A stretch of DNA of 5,322 nucleotides from Holophagaceae bacterium (GTDB lineage: Bacteria > Acidobacteriota > Holophagae > Holophagales > Holophagaceae): assembly GCA_025355915.1 (NCBI GenBank), contig JANXYT010000257.1, positions 1 through 5,322 on the forward strand, read 5' to 3'. Both the position numbers and the translations under genes were made by a program. This document shows, one piece after another, positions 1-5,322 of the stretch. Below the pieces are notes generated by a model. The model did no database searches. It was not told where the DNA came from and saw only the letters and a list, made by a program, of their open reading frames with translations. Position 1 is the first letter of the stretch. Each line of letters starts with the position of its first letter.

Positions 1-780
1 GCCGGTGCCAACCTGGTCATGGTGCTGAATGCCGCCAAGGACAAGCAGTTCGACCTGATCGAAGAAGTCGCCCGGCGCCTTCAGTATGCGGGCCGCATGT
101 TGACCTACGCCCCGTTCCCCACGGTGGCGGCGCCCTTCAACCTGGCCCTGGGCGGTGGCTGCGAAGTTTCCATGGCCTGCCAGCGGGTGGTGGGCCACGC
201 CGAGCTCTACATCGGATTGGTCGAGGTCGGTGTCGGTGTCATTCCCGCGGGCGGCGGCTGCCTCCAGATGCTGCTCCGCATGGAGGACGCCATGGCCGCC
301 AAGGGCGAGCTGGGCCCCATGCCCAAGGTGAAGGCGGCCTTCCAGGGCATCGGCACGGCCACCGTCCACACCAGCTTCGACGAGGCCCAGCGCAACGGCT
401 ACCTGCGCCGCACGGACCGCCGCGTGATGAACAAGGCTTTCCTGCTGCATGAAGCCAAGCAGGAAATATTGAAAATGGCCGCGGCCTTCCAGCCCGTGAA
501 GGAACGCACCCTGCGCCTGCCCGGCCGGGGTGGCAGTGAGGCCCTCAAGATGGCCGTCCGCGACTTCCAGCTGCAGGGGCTGGCCAGCGAGCACGACGCC
601 ATCATCATGGGCGAACTGGCCAACATCCTCTGCGGCGGGGACGTGAGTCTGGTCCAGGAAATCACCGAAGAGCGAATCCTGGAACTCGAGCGTCAGGCCT
701 TCGCCCGCCTGTGCGGCTATGAAAAGACCCAGGCCCGCATGGAGTCGATCCTCAAATCGGGCAAGCCCCTCCGCAACTGA
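1..780 (+). CDS. FadN-like 3-hydroxyacyl-CoA dehydrogenase/enoyl-CoA hydratase, C-terminal part (5' end outside window)
   Basis: Frame 1 is open from the first base, and 259 codons precede the TGA stop. The visible part is the crotonase-fold (enoyl-CoA hydratase) domain that forms the C-terminal third of FadN-type multifunctional beta-oxidation proteins, which are about 790 aa in Bacillus. The fragment opens with GANL (residues 2-5), the counterpart of the crotonase GAD[IL] oxyanion segment. LGGGCE (50-55) follows, then a second Glu at 75 before GVGVIPAGGG. E55 and E75 are 20 residues apart, the same spacing as the two catalytic Glu of rat mitochondrial hydratase (144 and 164), so hydratase activity is likely retained. 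The C-terminus GKPLRN is typical of FadN. The NAD-binding dehydrogenase domains should lie upstream. It would hydrate enoyl-CoA and oxidise 3-hydroxyacyl-CoA in the cytoplasm. In Bacillus, fadN is followed by the thiolase gene fadA. Here a terminator follows instead, so a thiolase partner must be upstream or elsewhere. Internal ATGs (for example at 19) are not the true start. Confidence 0.9.
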   Translation, partial: AGANLVMVLNAAKDKQFDLIEEVARRLQYAGRMLTYAPFPTVAAPFNLALGGGCEVSMACQRVVGHAELYIGLVEVGVGVIPAGGGCLQMLLRMEDAMAAKGELGPMPKVKAAFQGIGTATVHTSFDEAQRNGYLRRTDRRVMNKAFLLHEAKQEILKMAAAFQPVKERTLRLPGRGGSEALKMAVRDFQLQGLASEHDAIIMGELANILCGGDVSLVQEITEERILELERQAFARLCGYEKTQARMESILKSGKPLRN

Positions 781-792
781 GTCCTTTCCCCA

Positions 793-813
793 CTCGGAAC
801 CGCAGGTTCCGAG
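793..813. repeat. Perfect 9-bp hairpin with GCA triloop
   Basis: The arms CTCGGAACC (793-801) and GGTTCCGAG (805-813) are exact reverse complements around a GCA loop. The structure begins 13 nt after the stop of the upstream gene. No T-tract follows (the next bases are CCCCGCCCC), so it does not look like an intrinsic terminator. It may protect the 3' end of the upstream mRNA, or it may be a small palindromic repeat. C-(GNA)-G loops are known to form unusually stable mini-hairpins. A similar hairpin with the same loop lies at 3064-3082. Confidence 0.75.
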
Positions 814-855
814 CCCCGCCCCAGGCAAGTCGGAACCTCTACCATCTTGTGACTT

Positions 856-884
856 AAGCCGCCTTTTCCTGGGCGGCTTTTATT
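856..884 (+). terminator. Rho-independent terminator after the FadN-like gene
   Basis: A perfect 8-bp stem, AAGCCGCC (856-863) with GGCGGCTT (872-879), encloses an 8-nt loop. The T-rich tail TTTTATT runs from 878 to 884. It lies 75 nt after the stop of the upstream gene and ends 74 nt before the GTG start of the EF-G-like gene. It should separate the beta-oxidation transcript from the next unit and implies that a promoter for the EF-G-like gene lies at about 885-950. Confidence 0.85.
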
Positions 885-948
885 CGGTGTTGCCAGCCTG
901 TAACAAGGTCGGAACACTTGGATCGGTCCACATCGATACCAGACCATC

Positions 949-961
949 AGGGGGCACTGTG
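949..961 (+). promoter_or_regulatory. Ribosome binding site and GTG start of the EF-G-like gene
   Basis: The purine run AGGGGG (949-954) precedes GTG (959-961) by 4 nt. This site decides the start. The frame stays open back to an ATG at 719, but that extension would overlap the upstream gene, run through the terminator and add 80 residues with no EF-G homology. Starting at 959 puts the P-loop at residues 16-23, where translational GTPases have it. Confidence 0.75.
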
Positions 962-2998
962 AGCGGCAATTCTCAGTCAACTCCACGCGTAGCGGCCATC
1001 GTCGGTCCCTATCTCTCTGGAAAGACCTCCTTGATGGAGAGTCTTCTCTTCGTGGCAGGCGCCCTGCCGCGCAAGGGCTCCGTCAAGGAGGGGAACACCG
1101 TCGGCGACGCCTCCATGGAAGCCAAGGCCCGGCAGATGAGCGTGGAGGCCAGCCTAGCCACCTGCGAATTCCAGGGCGAGGCCTGGACCCTCATCGACTG
1201 TCCCGGTTCCGTCGAGTTCCGCCAGGAGACGGTCCACGCCCTCATGGCTGCAGACATCGCCGTGGTGGTCTGCGACCCCGATCCGGCCCGCGCCTTGATG
1301 GCCGCGCCTGCCCTGAAGTTCCTCGATGATCACCAGATTCCTCATGTGGTCTTCATCAACAAGATGGAGGCCCCGGGCAGCGCCGGAAAGCTCAAGGATG
1401 CGCTCAACGCCCTGCAGATCGTTTCGGAACGGCCTCTGGTGCTGGTGGAGATCCCCATCCGCGAGGGCGACCAGCTTACGGGCTACGTTGATCTCATCAG
1501 CGAGCACGCCTACCGGTACGAAGCCGACAAGGATGCGGATCTCCTGCAGATGCCTGAATCCATCCTCCCTGAGGAGCAGGAGGCCCGCCAGCACCTGCTG
1601 GAGAAGCTTGCGGACTTCGATGACCACCTCATGGAGGAACTGCTCAGCGACATGGTGCCGCCCCTGGAGGAAGTCTCGGAGGACCTGGCCAAGGACGTTC
1701 GCGACGATCTCCTGGTGCCAGTCTTCTTTGGGTCCGCCGACAAGGACGCCGGGGTGCGCCGACTCTTCCAGGCCCTTTGTGATGAGGCGCCCCGGGTGGA
1801 CGTCACCGCCGGGCGCCTGGGCATTCCCGCGGGCAAGGACACCCTGGTGCAGGTGTTCAAGACCGTCCATGCGCAGCACGTGGGCAAGCTGAGCATCTCC
1901 CGCGTGTGGCGCGGCGAGGTGGTCGATGGCAGTTCGCTCGGGGGCAACCGCGTGAGTGGCATCAATAAGCTGTTCGGCGCTCAGCAAAACAAGCAGCAGA
2001 AGGCCGCGGCCGGTGAAGTCGTGGCGCTGGGCCGCATGGACGAAGTGCGCACCAGCGAGGGGCTCACCCCCACCGCCAAGGTGGAATTGACCTGGCCGGA
2101 ACCGCTCCAGCCCATGCTGGCCCTCAGCCTGAACACCACCAAGAGCGGTGACGATGTGAAACTCTCCCTCGCGTTGCAGCGGCTCTGCGAAGAGGATGCC
2201 TCGCTGAAGGTCGAGCAGAACGCTGAGACCCAGGAGCGCATCCTCTGGGGCCAGGGCGAGGTGCACCTCAAGTGCGCGCTGGACCGCCTCAAGAGCCGCT
2301 TCGGCCTGGACGTGCAGCACCACCCGCCCCTGGTCCCCTACCGCGAGACCTTCACGAAGGCGGCCAAGGTCCACGGGCGCCACAAGCACCAGACCGGCGG
2401 CCACGGCCAGTTCGGCGACGTTTGGCTGGAGATCAAGCCCCTGGCGCGCGGCGCGGGCTTCGAGTTCGAAGAGCGCATCGTAGGTGGCGTGGTGCCCAGG
2501 AACTTCTACGGCGCCGTCGAACATGGCGTCGTGGACTGGATGAAGCGCGGCCCCCTGGGCTTCCCCGTCGTGGATATCCACGTGGCCCTGGTGGACGGCA
2601 GCTACCACACCGTGGACAGCTCTGACATGGCCTTCAAGACCGCCGCCCGCATCGGCATGACCGAAGCCGGGCCGGTCTGCCACCCGGTGCTGCTGGAACC
2701 CATCAGCGAGGTCCACATCAGCGTTCCGAGCGAGTTCACACCCAAGGCCCAGCGGCTGGTCACAGGCCGCCGGGGCGGCCAGGTGCTCGGCTTCGACGCC
2801 AAACCCGGTTGGAACGGATGGGACATCGTGTCCGCCTACATCCCCCAGGCCGAGATGAGTGACGTGGTGATCGAGCTCCGCAGCCTCACCATGGGCGTCG
2901 GTTCCTTCACCTGGGCCTTCCACCACCTGCAGGAACTCGTGGGCCGCGACGCCGACAAGGTGGTGGAGGCGCGAAAGCAGCCGAAGGCCCCGGCCTGA
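959..2998 (+). CDS. EF-G-like translational GTPase with altered G motifs
   Basis: The 679-aa product has all five EF-G domains and is slightly shorter than canonical EF-G (about 700 aa). The GTPase domain spans about 1-290, domain II about 291-385, III about 386-460, IV about 461-582 and V about 583-675. G1 is GPYLSGKT (16-23). Switch I reads RQMSVE (58-63) where canonical EF-G has RGITIT. G3 is DCPGS (80-84) instead of DTPGH, so the His that activates hydrolysis is Ser84. G4 is NKME (134-137) instead of NKxD. G5 is GSA (258-260). Domain IV keeps GGHGQFG (480-486) and GSYH-VDSS (547-555), the tip loops that enter the decoding centre in EF-G. Domain V keeps LRSLTMG (640-646). The variant resembles the EF-G-like proteins with DCPGS that I recall from alphaproteobacteria and others, annotated as elongation factor G but not the main fusA. 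No rpsL, rpsG or tufA is nearby, consistent with a paralogue. It should act at the ribosome in the cytoplasm, but its specific role is unknown and slow or absent GTP hydrolysis is inferred only from motifs. Confidence 0.9.
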   Translation: MSGNSQSTPRVAAIVGPYLSGKTSLMESLLFVAGALPRKGSVKEGNTVGDASMEAKARQMSVEASLATCEFQGEAWTLIDCPGSVEFRQETVHALMAADIAVVVCDPDPARALMAAPALKFLDDHQIPHVVFINKMEAPGSAGKLKDALNALQIVSERPLVLVEIPIREGDQLTGYVDLISEHAYRYEADKDADLLQMPESILPEEQEARQHLLEKLADFDDHLMEELLSDMVPPLEEVSEDLAKDVRDDLLVPVFFGSADKDAGVRRLFQALCDEAPRVDVTAGRLGIPAGKDTLVQVFKTVHAQHVGKLSISRVWRGEVVDGSSLGGNRVSGINKLFGAQQNKQQKAAAGEVVALGRMDEVRTSEGLTPTAKVELTWPEPLQPMLALSLNTTKSGDDVKLSLALQRLCEEDASLKVEQNAETQERILWGQGEVHLKCALDRLKSRFGLDVQHHPPLVPYRETFTKAAKVHGRHKHQTGGHGQFGDVWLEIKPLARGAGFEFEERIVGGVVPRNFYGAVEHGVVDWMKRGPLGFPVVDIHVALVDGSYHTVDSSDMAFKTAARIGMTEAGPVCHPVLLEPISEVHISVPSEFTPKAQRLVTGRRGGQVLGFDAKPGWNGWDIVSAYIPQAEMSDVVIELRSLTMGVGSFTWAFHHLQELVGRDADKVVEARKQPKAPA

Positions 2999-3013
2999 GG
3001 ACGGTTCGGCGGG

Positions 3014-3065
3014 CCGGAGATAGGAAAAGCCATTCTTCCTTCGCAATGAGACAATCTATCTCCGG
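3014..3065. repeat. 10-bp perfect inverted repeat in the leader of the DUF512 gene
   Basis: CCGGAGATAG (3014-3023) is exactly complementary to CTATCTCCGG (3056-3065), with 32 nt between the arms. It lies in the 100-nt gap between the EF-G-like and DUF512 genes. The arm centres are 42 bp apart, about four helical turns, so the repeat could be a pair of protein sites on one DNA face. In RNA it could be a stem that includes the last two bases also used by the next hairpin. There is no T-tract, so a terminator role is unlikely. Confidence 0.6.
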
Positions 3066-3082
3066 ATTCCCGCAGGGAATCC
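3064..3082. repeat. Perfect 8-bp hairpin with GCA triloop just upstream of a Shine-Dalgarno sequence
   Basis: GGATTCCC (3064-3071) and GGGAATCC (3075-3082) are exact complements around a GCA loop. The structure ends 5 nt before the AGGGAG ribosome binding site of the DUF512 gene. Its first two bases are also the last two of the preceding inverted repeat, so both stems cannot form fully at once. It could influence translation initiation or mRNA stability. It has the same C-(GCA)-G apex as the hairpin at 793-813, but a different stem. Confidence 0.7.
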
Positions 3083-3087
3083 AGAGC

Positions 3088-3101
3088 AGGGAGTCCCATT
3101 G
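3088..3101 (+). promoter_or_regulatory. Ribosome binding site and TTG start of the DUF512 gene
   Basis: AGGGAG (3088-3093) lies 5 nt before TTG (3099-3101). No ATG or GTG start occurs in frame near the beginning of the PDZ domain. The strong Shine-Dalgarno sequence and the immediate start of PDZ homology support the rare TTG start. Confidence 0.75.
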
Positions 3102-4577
3102 GCCCAGAAAGGTGTACAGATCATCACGGTGGAACCCGGCAGCCTGGCCGAGGAGGCGGGGATCCGTCCCGGCGACACGCTGCTGGAGATCCACGGTGAG
3201 GCGGTGCTGGACCAGCTGAACTACCAGTTCCTCATCACCCGGGAGGATGAGGCTGGGATGCTCCTGCAGCGGCCGGATGGCAGCACCTTCAAGGCCTACG
3301 TGGAGAATGGGGGCGCGGGCATCGGGGTGGACCTGGCCCAGGATGAGGTGAAGGTCTGCAAGCAGAACTGCGTGTTCTGCTTCGTCCACCAGATGCCCAA
3401 GGGCTTCCGCAAGTCGCTCTATCTGAAGGACGAGGATGTGCGCCTGTCCTTCCTGTACGGCCATTTCACGACCCTTTCCAGCAGCGACGACGGCGAACTG
3501 GACCGCATCGTGCGGGAGCGGCTGAGCCCCATCCACGTTTCCGTGCACGCCACGGAGCCTGCGGCCCGCATCCGGGTGGTGGGCAATCCTCGGGAGGGAG
3601 ACATCCTCCGCAAGATCGACCGGTTGCTCGCGGGTGGCATCGACCTCCACACGCAGGCGGTGGTGGCGCCGGGACTCAATGACGGCGCCGTCTGGCAGCG
3701 GACACTGGACGATCTCTGGGCCCGCCGCAGGGAAGGGCGGGGCAGCGTGCTCAGCCTCTCCTGCGTGCCGGTGGGTCTTACGGCCCACCGCGAGAACCTG
3801 CCCGATGTGCAGGACGTGGATCCGGCTTTTGCCCGGGACTGGGTGGCCCGCTGGACGCCAGAGGTGCGGCGCTATGCCAAGGCCAACGACGGCGAGCCCT
3901 GGCTGCTGCTGGCGGATGAATGGTTCACCCGGGCGGGCATTGAGGTGCCGGGCCGGGCCTTTTATTCGAAGTCGTGGGCGCAGTTGGAGAACGGTGTGGG
4001 GCTGGTGCGACGCTTTCTGGAACACAGCCGCCGTTTCATCCAGAGCCCCAAGGCCAAGGGGTTCGCGGGTCGCAAGGTTCTGCTGCTGACGGGCGCCAGC
4101 TTTGCCCCGACGCTGAGACGAATAGCCACCGAGCTGAATCGCGCCGTGGGCAGCCACCTGCGCGTGGCGGCGACGAAGAACTTCACGTTCGGTGAGACCG
4201 TCACCGTGGCTGGTTTGCTCTGTGGCGAAGATCTCAAATACGCGGCCCACGCCGACCGCGACTCCAAGGGCGGCCGGGCCGACTGGGTGGACGCGGTGGT
4301 GGTGCCCTCGGCCAGCCTGCGCACCCACACCGGCCCCACGGACCAGTACACACTGCGGGGGGTCGTCGTCCGTGAAGAGGGCACCTTCCTGGATGACCTC
4401 ACCCTGCCTGAGCTGGCCACGGATCTGGGTGTACCCACGGTGCCCAGCGGGGCCAACCTGTCCCACCTGCTGGATCACCTGGAGGCGGCCGATCGCGGCG
4501 CCTTCCGGGGCGGGGCGCTGGGTAAGACCTTCCACACCGCCGGTTTGAATCTGCCCCAGGGAGCCTACAACCCCTGA
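3099..4577 (+). CDS. PDZ/radical SAM/DUF512 protein (TIGR03279-like Fe-S oxidoreductase)
   Basis: The 492-aa product has three parts. A PDZ-like domain (about 5-68) contains GSLAEEAGIRPGDTLLEIHG. A radical SAM core (about 80-235) carries the CxxxCxxC cluster motif at C87, C91 and C94, followed by FCFVHQMPKGFRKSLYLKD, which is characteristic of this family. The C-terminal DUF512 region contains LADEWF (271-276), QLENGVG (295-301), TVAGLLCGEDL (369-379) and EGTFLDDLTLPEL (427-439). This architecture is that of the DUF512/TIGR03279 proteins of cyanobacteria, clostridia and other anaerobes, usually about 430-460 aa, so the protein is complete. The three cysteines should bind a [4Fe-4S] cluster that cleaves S-adenosylmethionine. 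The substrate is not known to me, and NifB/MoaA-related labels reflect only the shared core. No signal peptide is visible, so it is probably cytoplasmic. It starts 100 nt after the EF-G-like gene, on the same strand with no intrinsic terminator between, so co-transcription is possible. Family membership is near certain; function is not. Confidence 0.92.
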   Translation: MAQKGVQIITVEPGSLAEEAGIRPGDTLLEIHGEAVLDQLNYQFLITREDEAGMLLQRPDGSTFKAYVENGGAGIGVDLAQDEVKVCKQNCVFCFVHQMPKGFRKSLYLKDEDVRLSFLYGHFTTLSSSDDGELDRIVRERLSPIHVSVHATEPAARIRVVGNPREGDILRKIDRLLAGGIDLHTQAVVAPGLNDGAVWQRTLDDLWARRREGRGSVLSLSCVPVGLTAHRENLPDVQDVDPAFARDWVARWTPEVRRYAKANDGEPWLLLADEWFTRAGIEVPGRAFYSKSWAQLENGVGLVRRFLEHSRRFIQSPKAKGFAGRKVLLLTGASFAPTLRRIATELNRAVGSHLRVAATKNFTFGETVTVAGLLCGEDLKYAAHADRDSKGGRADWVDAVVVPSASLRTHTGPTDQYTLRGVVVREEGTFLDDLTLPELATDLGVPTVPSGANLSHLLDHLEAADRGAFRGGALGKTFHTAGLNLPQGAYNP

Positions 4578-4613
4578 TGCTGCTGAATTCCGGTGCAGAA
4601 AAGGTAAGGCATT

Positions 4614-4690
4614 AAACCGCAGATGGCGCAGATGGCGCAGATGTATGGCCTCGGCTTTTCATCTGCGTGAATCTGCGACATCTGCGGTTT
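4614..4690. repeat. REP-like palindromic element built of CGCAGATG units
   Basis: The left arm (4614-4643) begins AAACCGCAGATG and holds three GCAGATG units at a 9-base period. The right arm (4660-4690) is its imperfect reverse complement and ends CATCTGCGGTTT. Paired segments are 12 bp (4614-4625 with 4679-4690), 7 bp (4627-4633 with 4671-4677) and 8 bp (4636-4643 with 4660-4667). They are separated by small internal mismatches and closed by a 16-nt loop. It begins 36 nt after the stop of the DUF512 gene and ends 32 nt before the next ATG. It looks like a dispersed intergenic palindrome (REP/MITE type) and could also stabilise or terminate the upstream mRNA. The tail is only moderately T-rich. 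Confidence 0.8.
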
Positions 4691-4722
4691 CCCTTTCAGT
4701 TTCCCCATTGGATGATTCGAGC

Positions 4723-5322
4723 ATGCCCACCCTCACCCCCGCCCAGTCCCGCCGCCGCCTGGCGGCCCGCCTCCAGTTGGCGGGATCGGCGCTCTGCTTT
4801 GGGTTGATGGCCATCCTGGCGCGGAAACTCACGCTGCCGGGGATGGGGTTCACGGCGGGGCATCTGGCTGTGCTGCGCTTCGTGGTGGGGGCCGTGCTCA
4901 GCCTGGCGGCTTTTGGTCTGATCCCTGGCCTGTACCGGCCGAGCAATTACCGTCTGCTGGTGACACGCGGGCTGTCGGGCGGCGCAGTGGTGGTGCTCTA
5001 TTTCTATGCCCTGGCCCATATCCCGGCGGGGGAAGCGGGCATTCTCTACAACGTGTTCCCGGTGATGGCCGTGGTGCTGTCCCTGGTGCTCTTCAAGGAG
5101 CGCCCCACGATCCACCTCTGGCTCGCCATCCTGGCGGCCTCCCTCGGGGTGGCGCTGGTGCTCAGCCAGGGCCGCCTGGGCATTGGCTTTGGGCGGGGCC
5201 AGTTGGCGGCCCTGGCTGCGGCGGTCTTCGCGGCCACCAGCGCCAACGCCATCCGGGCGGTGCGGCACACGGACAACGCCGCCACGATTTTCTTCTTCTT
5301 CTGCATGGCGGGACTGCCCGTC
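4723..5322 (+). CDS. EamA/DMT-family (RhaT-like) membrane transporter, N-terminal part (3' end outside window)
   Basis: The frame is open from ATG 4723 to the window end (200 residues, no stop), so roughly the first two thirds of a usual 280-310-aa protein is present. After a short basic N-terminus (RRRLAAR, 10-16), hydrophobic segments lie at about 18-36, 46-68, 79-99, 104-124, 131-149, 158-180 and from 187 on. The segment IPAGEAGILYNVFPVMAVVL followed by LFKERPT (123-129) is the signature of the first EamA repeat: an alpha-helical hairpin ending in a conserved Glu, then another helix and LGVALVL. Members export metabolites or amino acids or import nucleotide sugars, and the substrate cannot be read from this part. 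The ribosome binding site is weak (GGA at 4710-4712). An in-frame TTG at 4708 is a less likely alternative start. It lies downstream of the palindromic repeat and is probably expressed independently of the DUF512 gene. Confidence 0.9.
   Translation, partial: MPTLTPAQSRRRLAARLQLAGSALCFGLMAILARKLTLPGMGFTAGHLAVLRFVVGAVLSLAAFGLIPGLYRPSNYRLLVTRGLSGGAVVVLYFYALAHIPAGEAGILYNVFPVMAVVLSLVLFKERPTIHLWLAILAASLGVALVLSQGRLGIGFGRGQLAALAAAVFAATSANAIRAVRHTDNAATIFFFFCMAGLPV

Noticed and set aside
890..918. Possible promoter TTGCCA - 17 nt - AACACT before the EF-G-like gene
   Set aside because: A promoter is expected here, but the -10 match is poor and no alternative is better. It is too weak to list as a feature.
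719..958. N-terminal extension of the EF-G-like gene from ATG 719
   Set aside because: It would overlap the end of the upstream gene and read through a good terminator. It encodes low-complexity sequence unlike EF-G, whereas GTG 959 has a Shine-Dalgarno sequence.
1154..3046. 630-codon open frame on the minus strand
   Set aside because: It lies antisense to the clearly homologous EF-G-like gene and shows no recognisable domain. It is rich in His, Gly, Leu and Ala, as expected from G/C-biased third positions of the real gene.
2907..4535. 542-codon open frame on the minus strand
   Set aside because: It lies antisense to the PDZ/radical SAM/DUF512 gene, has no recognisable motif, and has a composition typical of a codon-bias shadow.
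4614..4643. Direct repeats considered as a CRISPR array
   Set aside because: The 9-base units are contiguous, with no spacers, and form one arm of a palindrome. No cas gene is present.
4696..5268. Minus-strand open frame rich in Gln, His and Arg
   Set aside because: It is the antisense of the EamA transporter. The + strand frame from 4723 gives a convincing multi-helix membrane protein, so this is a shadow.
5287..5300. TTC tandem run giving four consecutive Phe codons in the transporter
   Set aside because: It fits a transmembrane helix of this family, and a run of four triplets is too short to suggest a meaningful repeat tract.

Overview
The window is G+C-rich bacterial chromosome with four protein-coding genes, all on the + strand. 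Two are complete and two are cut by the window edges. Third codon positions are strongly G/C, which produces long spurious minus-strand reading frames. The sequence alone does not fix the taxon. G+C content, the FadN-type beta-oxidation protein, the DUF512 radical SAM protein and a 'CGCAGATG' palindromic intergenic repeat would fit an acidobacterial (for example Holophagae/Geothrix-like) or deltaproteobacterial/myxococcal genome. This is a low-confidence inference.

Layout. (1) 1-780 is the C-terminal 259 residues of a FadN-like 3-hydroxyacyl-CoA dehydrogenase/enoyl-CoA hydratase, with both hydratase glutamates present. (2) 781-958 is intergenic and holds a perfect 9-bp GCA-triloop hairpin, a clear Rho-independent terminator (856-884), and the leader and ribosome binding site of the next gene. 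(3) 959-2998 encodes a complete 679-aa EF-G-like translational GTPase. Its tRNA-mimic domain IV and domain V are well kept, but several GTPase motifs are altered: Ser replaces the catalytic His, the switch I Thr is Ser, and G4 reads NKME. (4) 2999-3098 is a structured leader with a 10-bp inverted repeat, a second GCA-triloop hairpin, a Shine-Dalgarno sequence and a TTG start. (5) 3099-4577 encodes a complete 492-aa PDZ/radical SAM/DUF512 protein of unknown reaction. (6) 4578-4722 is intergenic and dominated by a 77-bp REP-like palindrome. (7) 4723-5322 is the N-terminal 200 residues of an EamA/DMT-family membrane transporter. No stretch longer than 300 bases lacks a gene.

The fatty-acid oxidation gene is separated from the rest by the terminator. 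The EF-G-like and DUF512 genes could be co-transcribed across a 100-nt structured gap, and their pairing is the most suggestive context here. The transporter is probably an unrelated neighbour beyond the repeat element. No CRISPR array, tRNA, rRNA, insertion sequence or obvious phage gene is visible.
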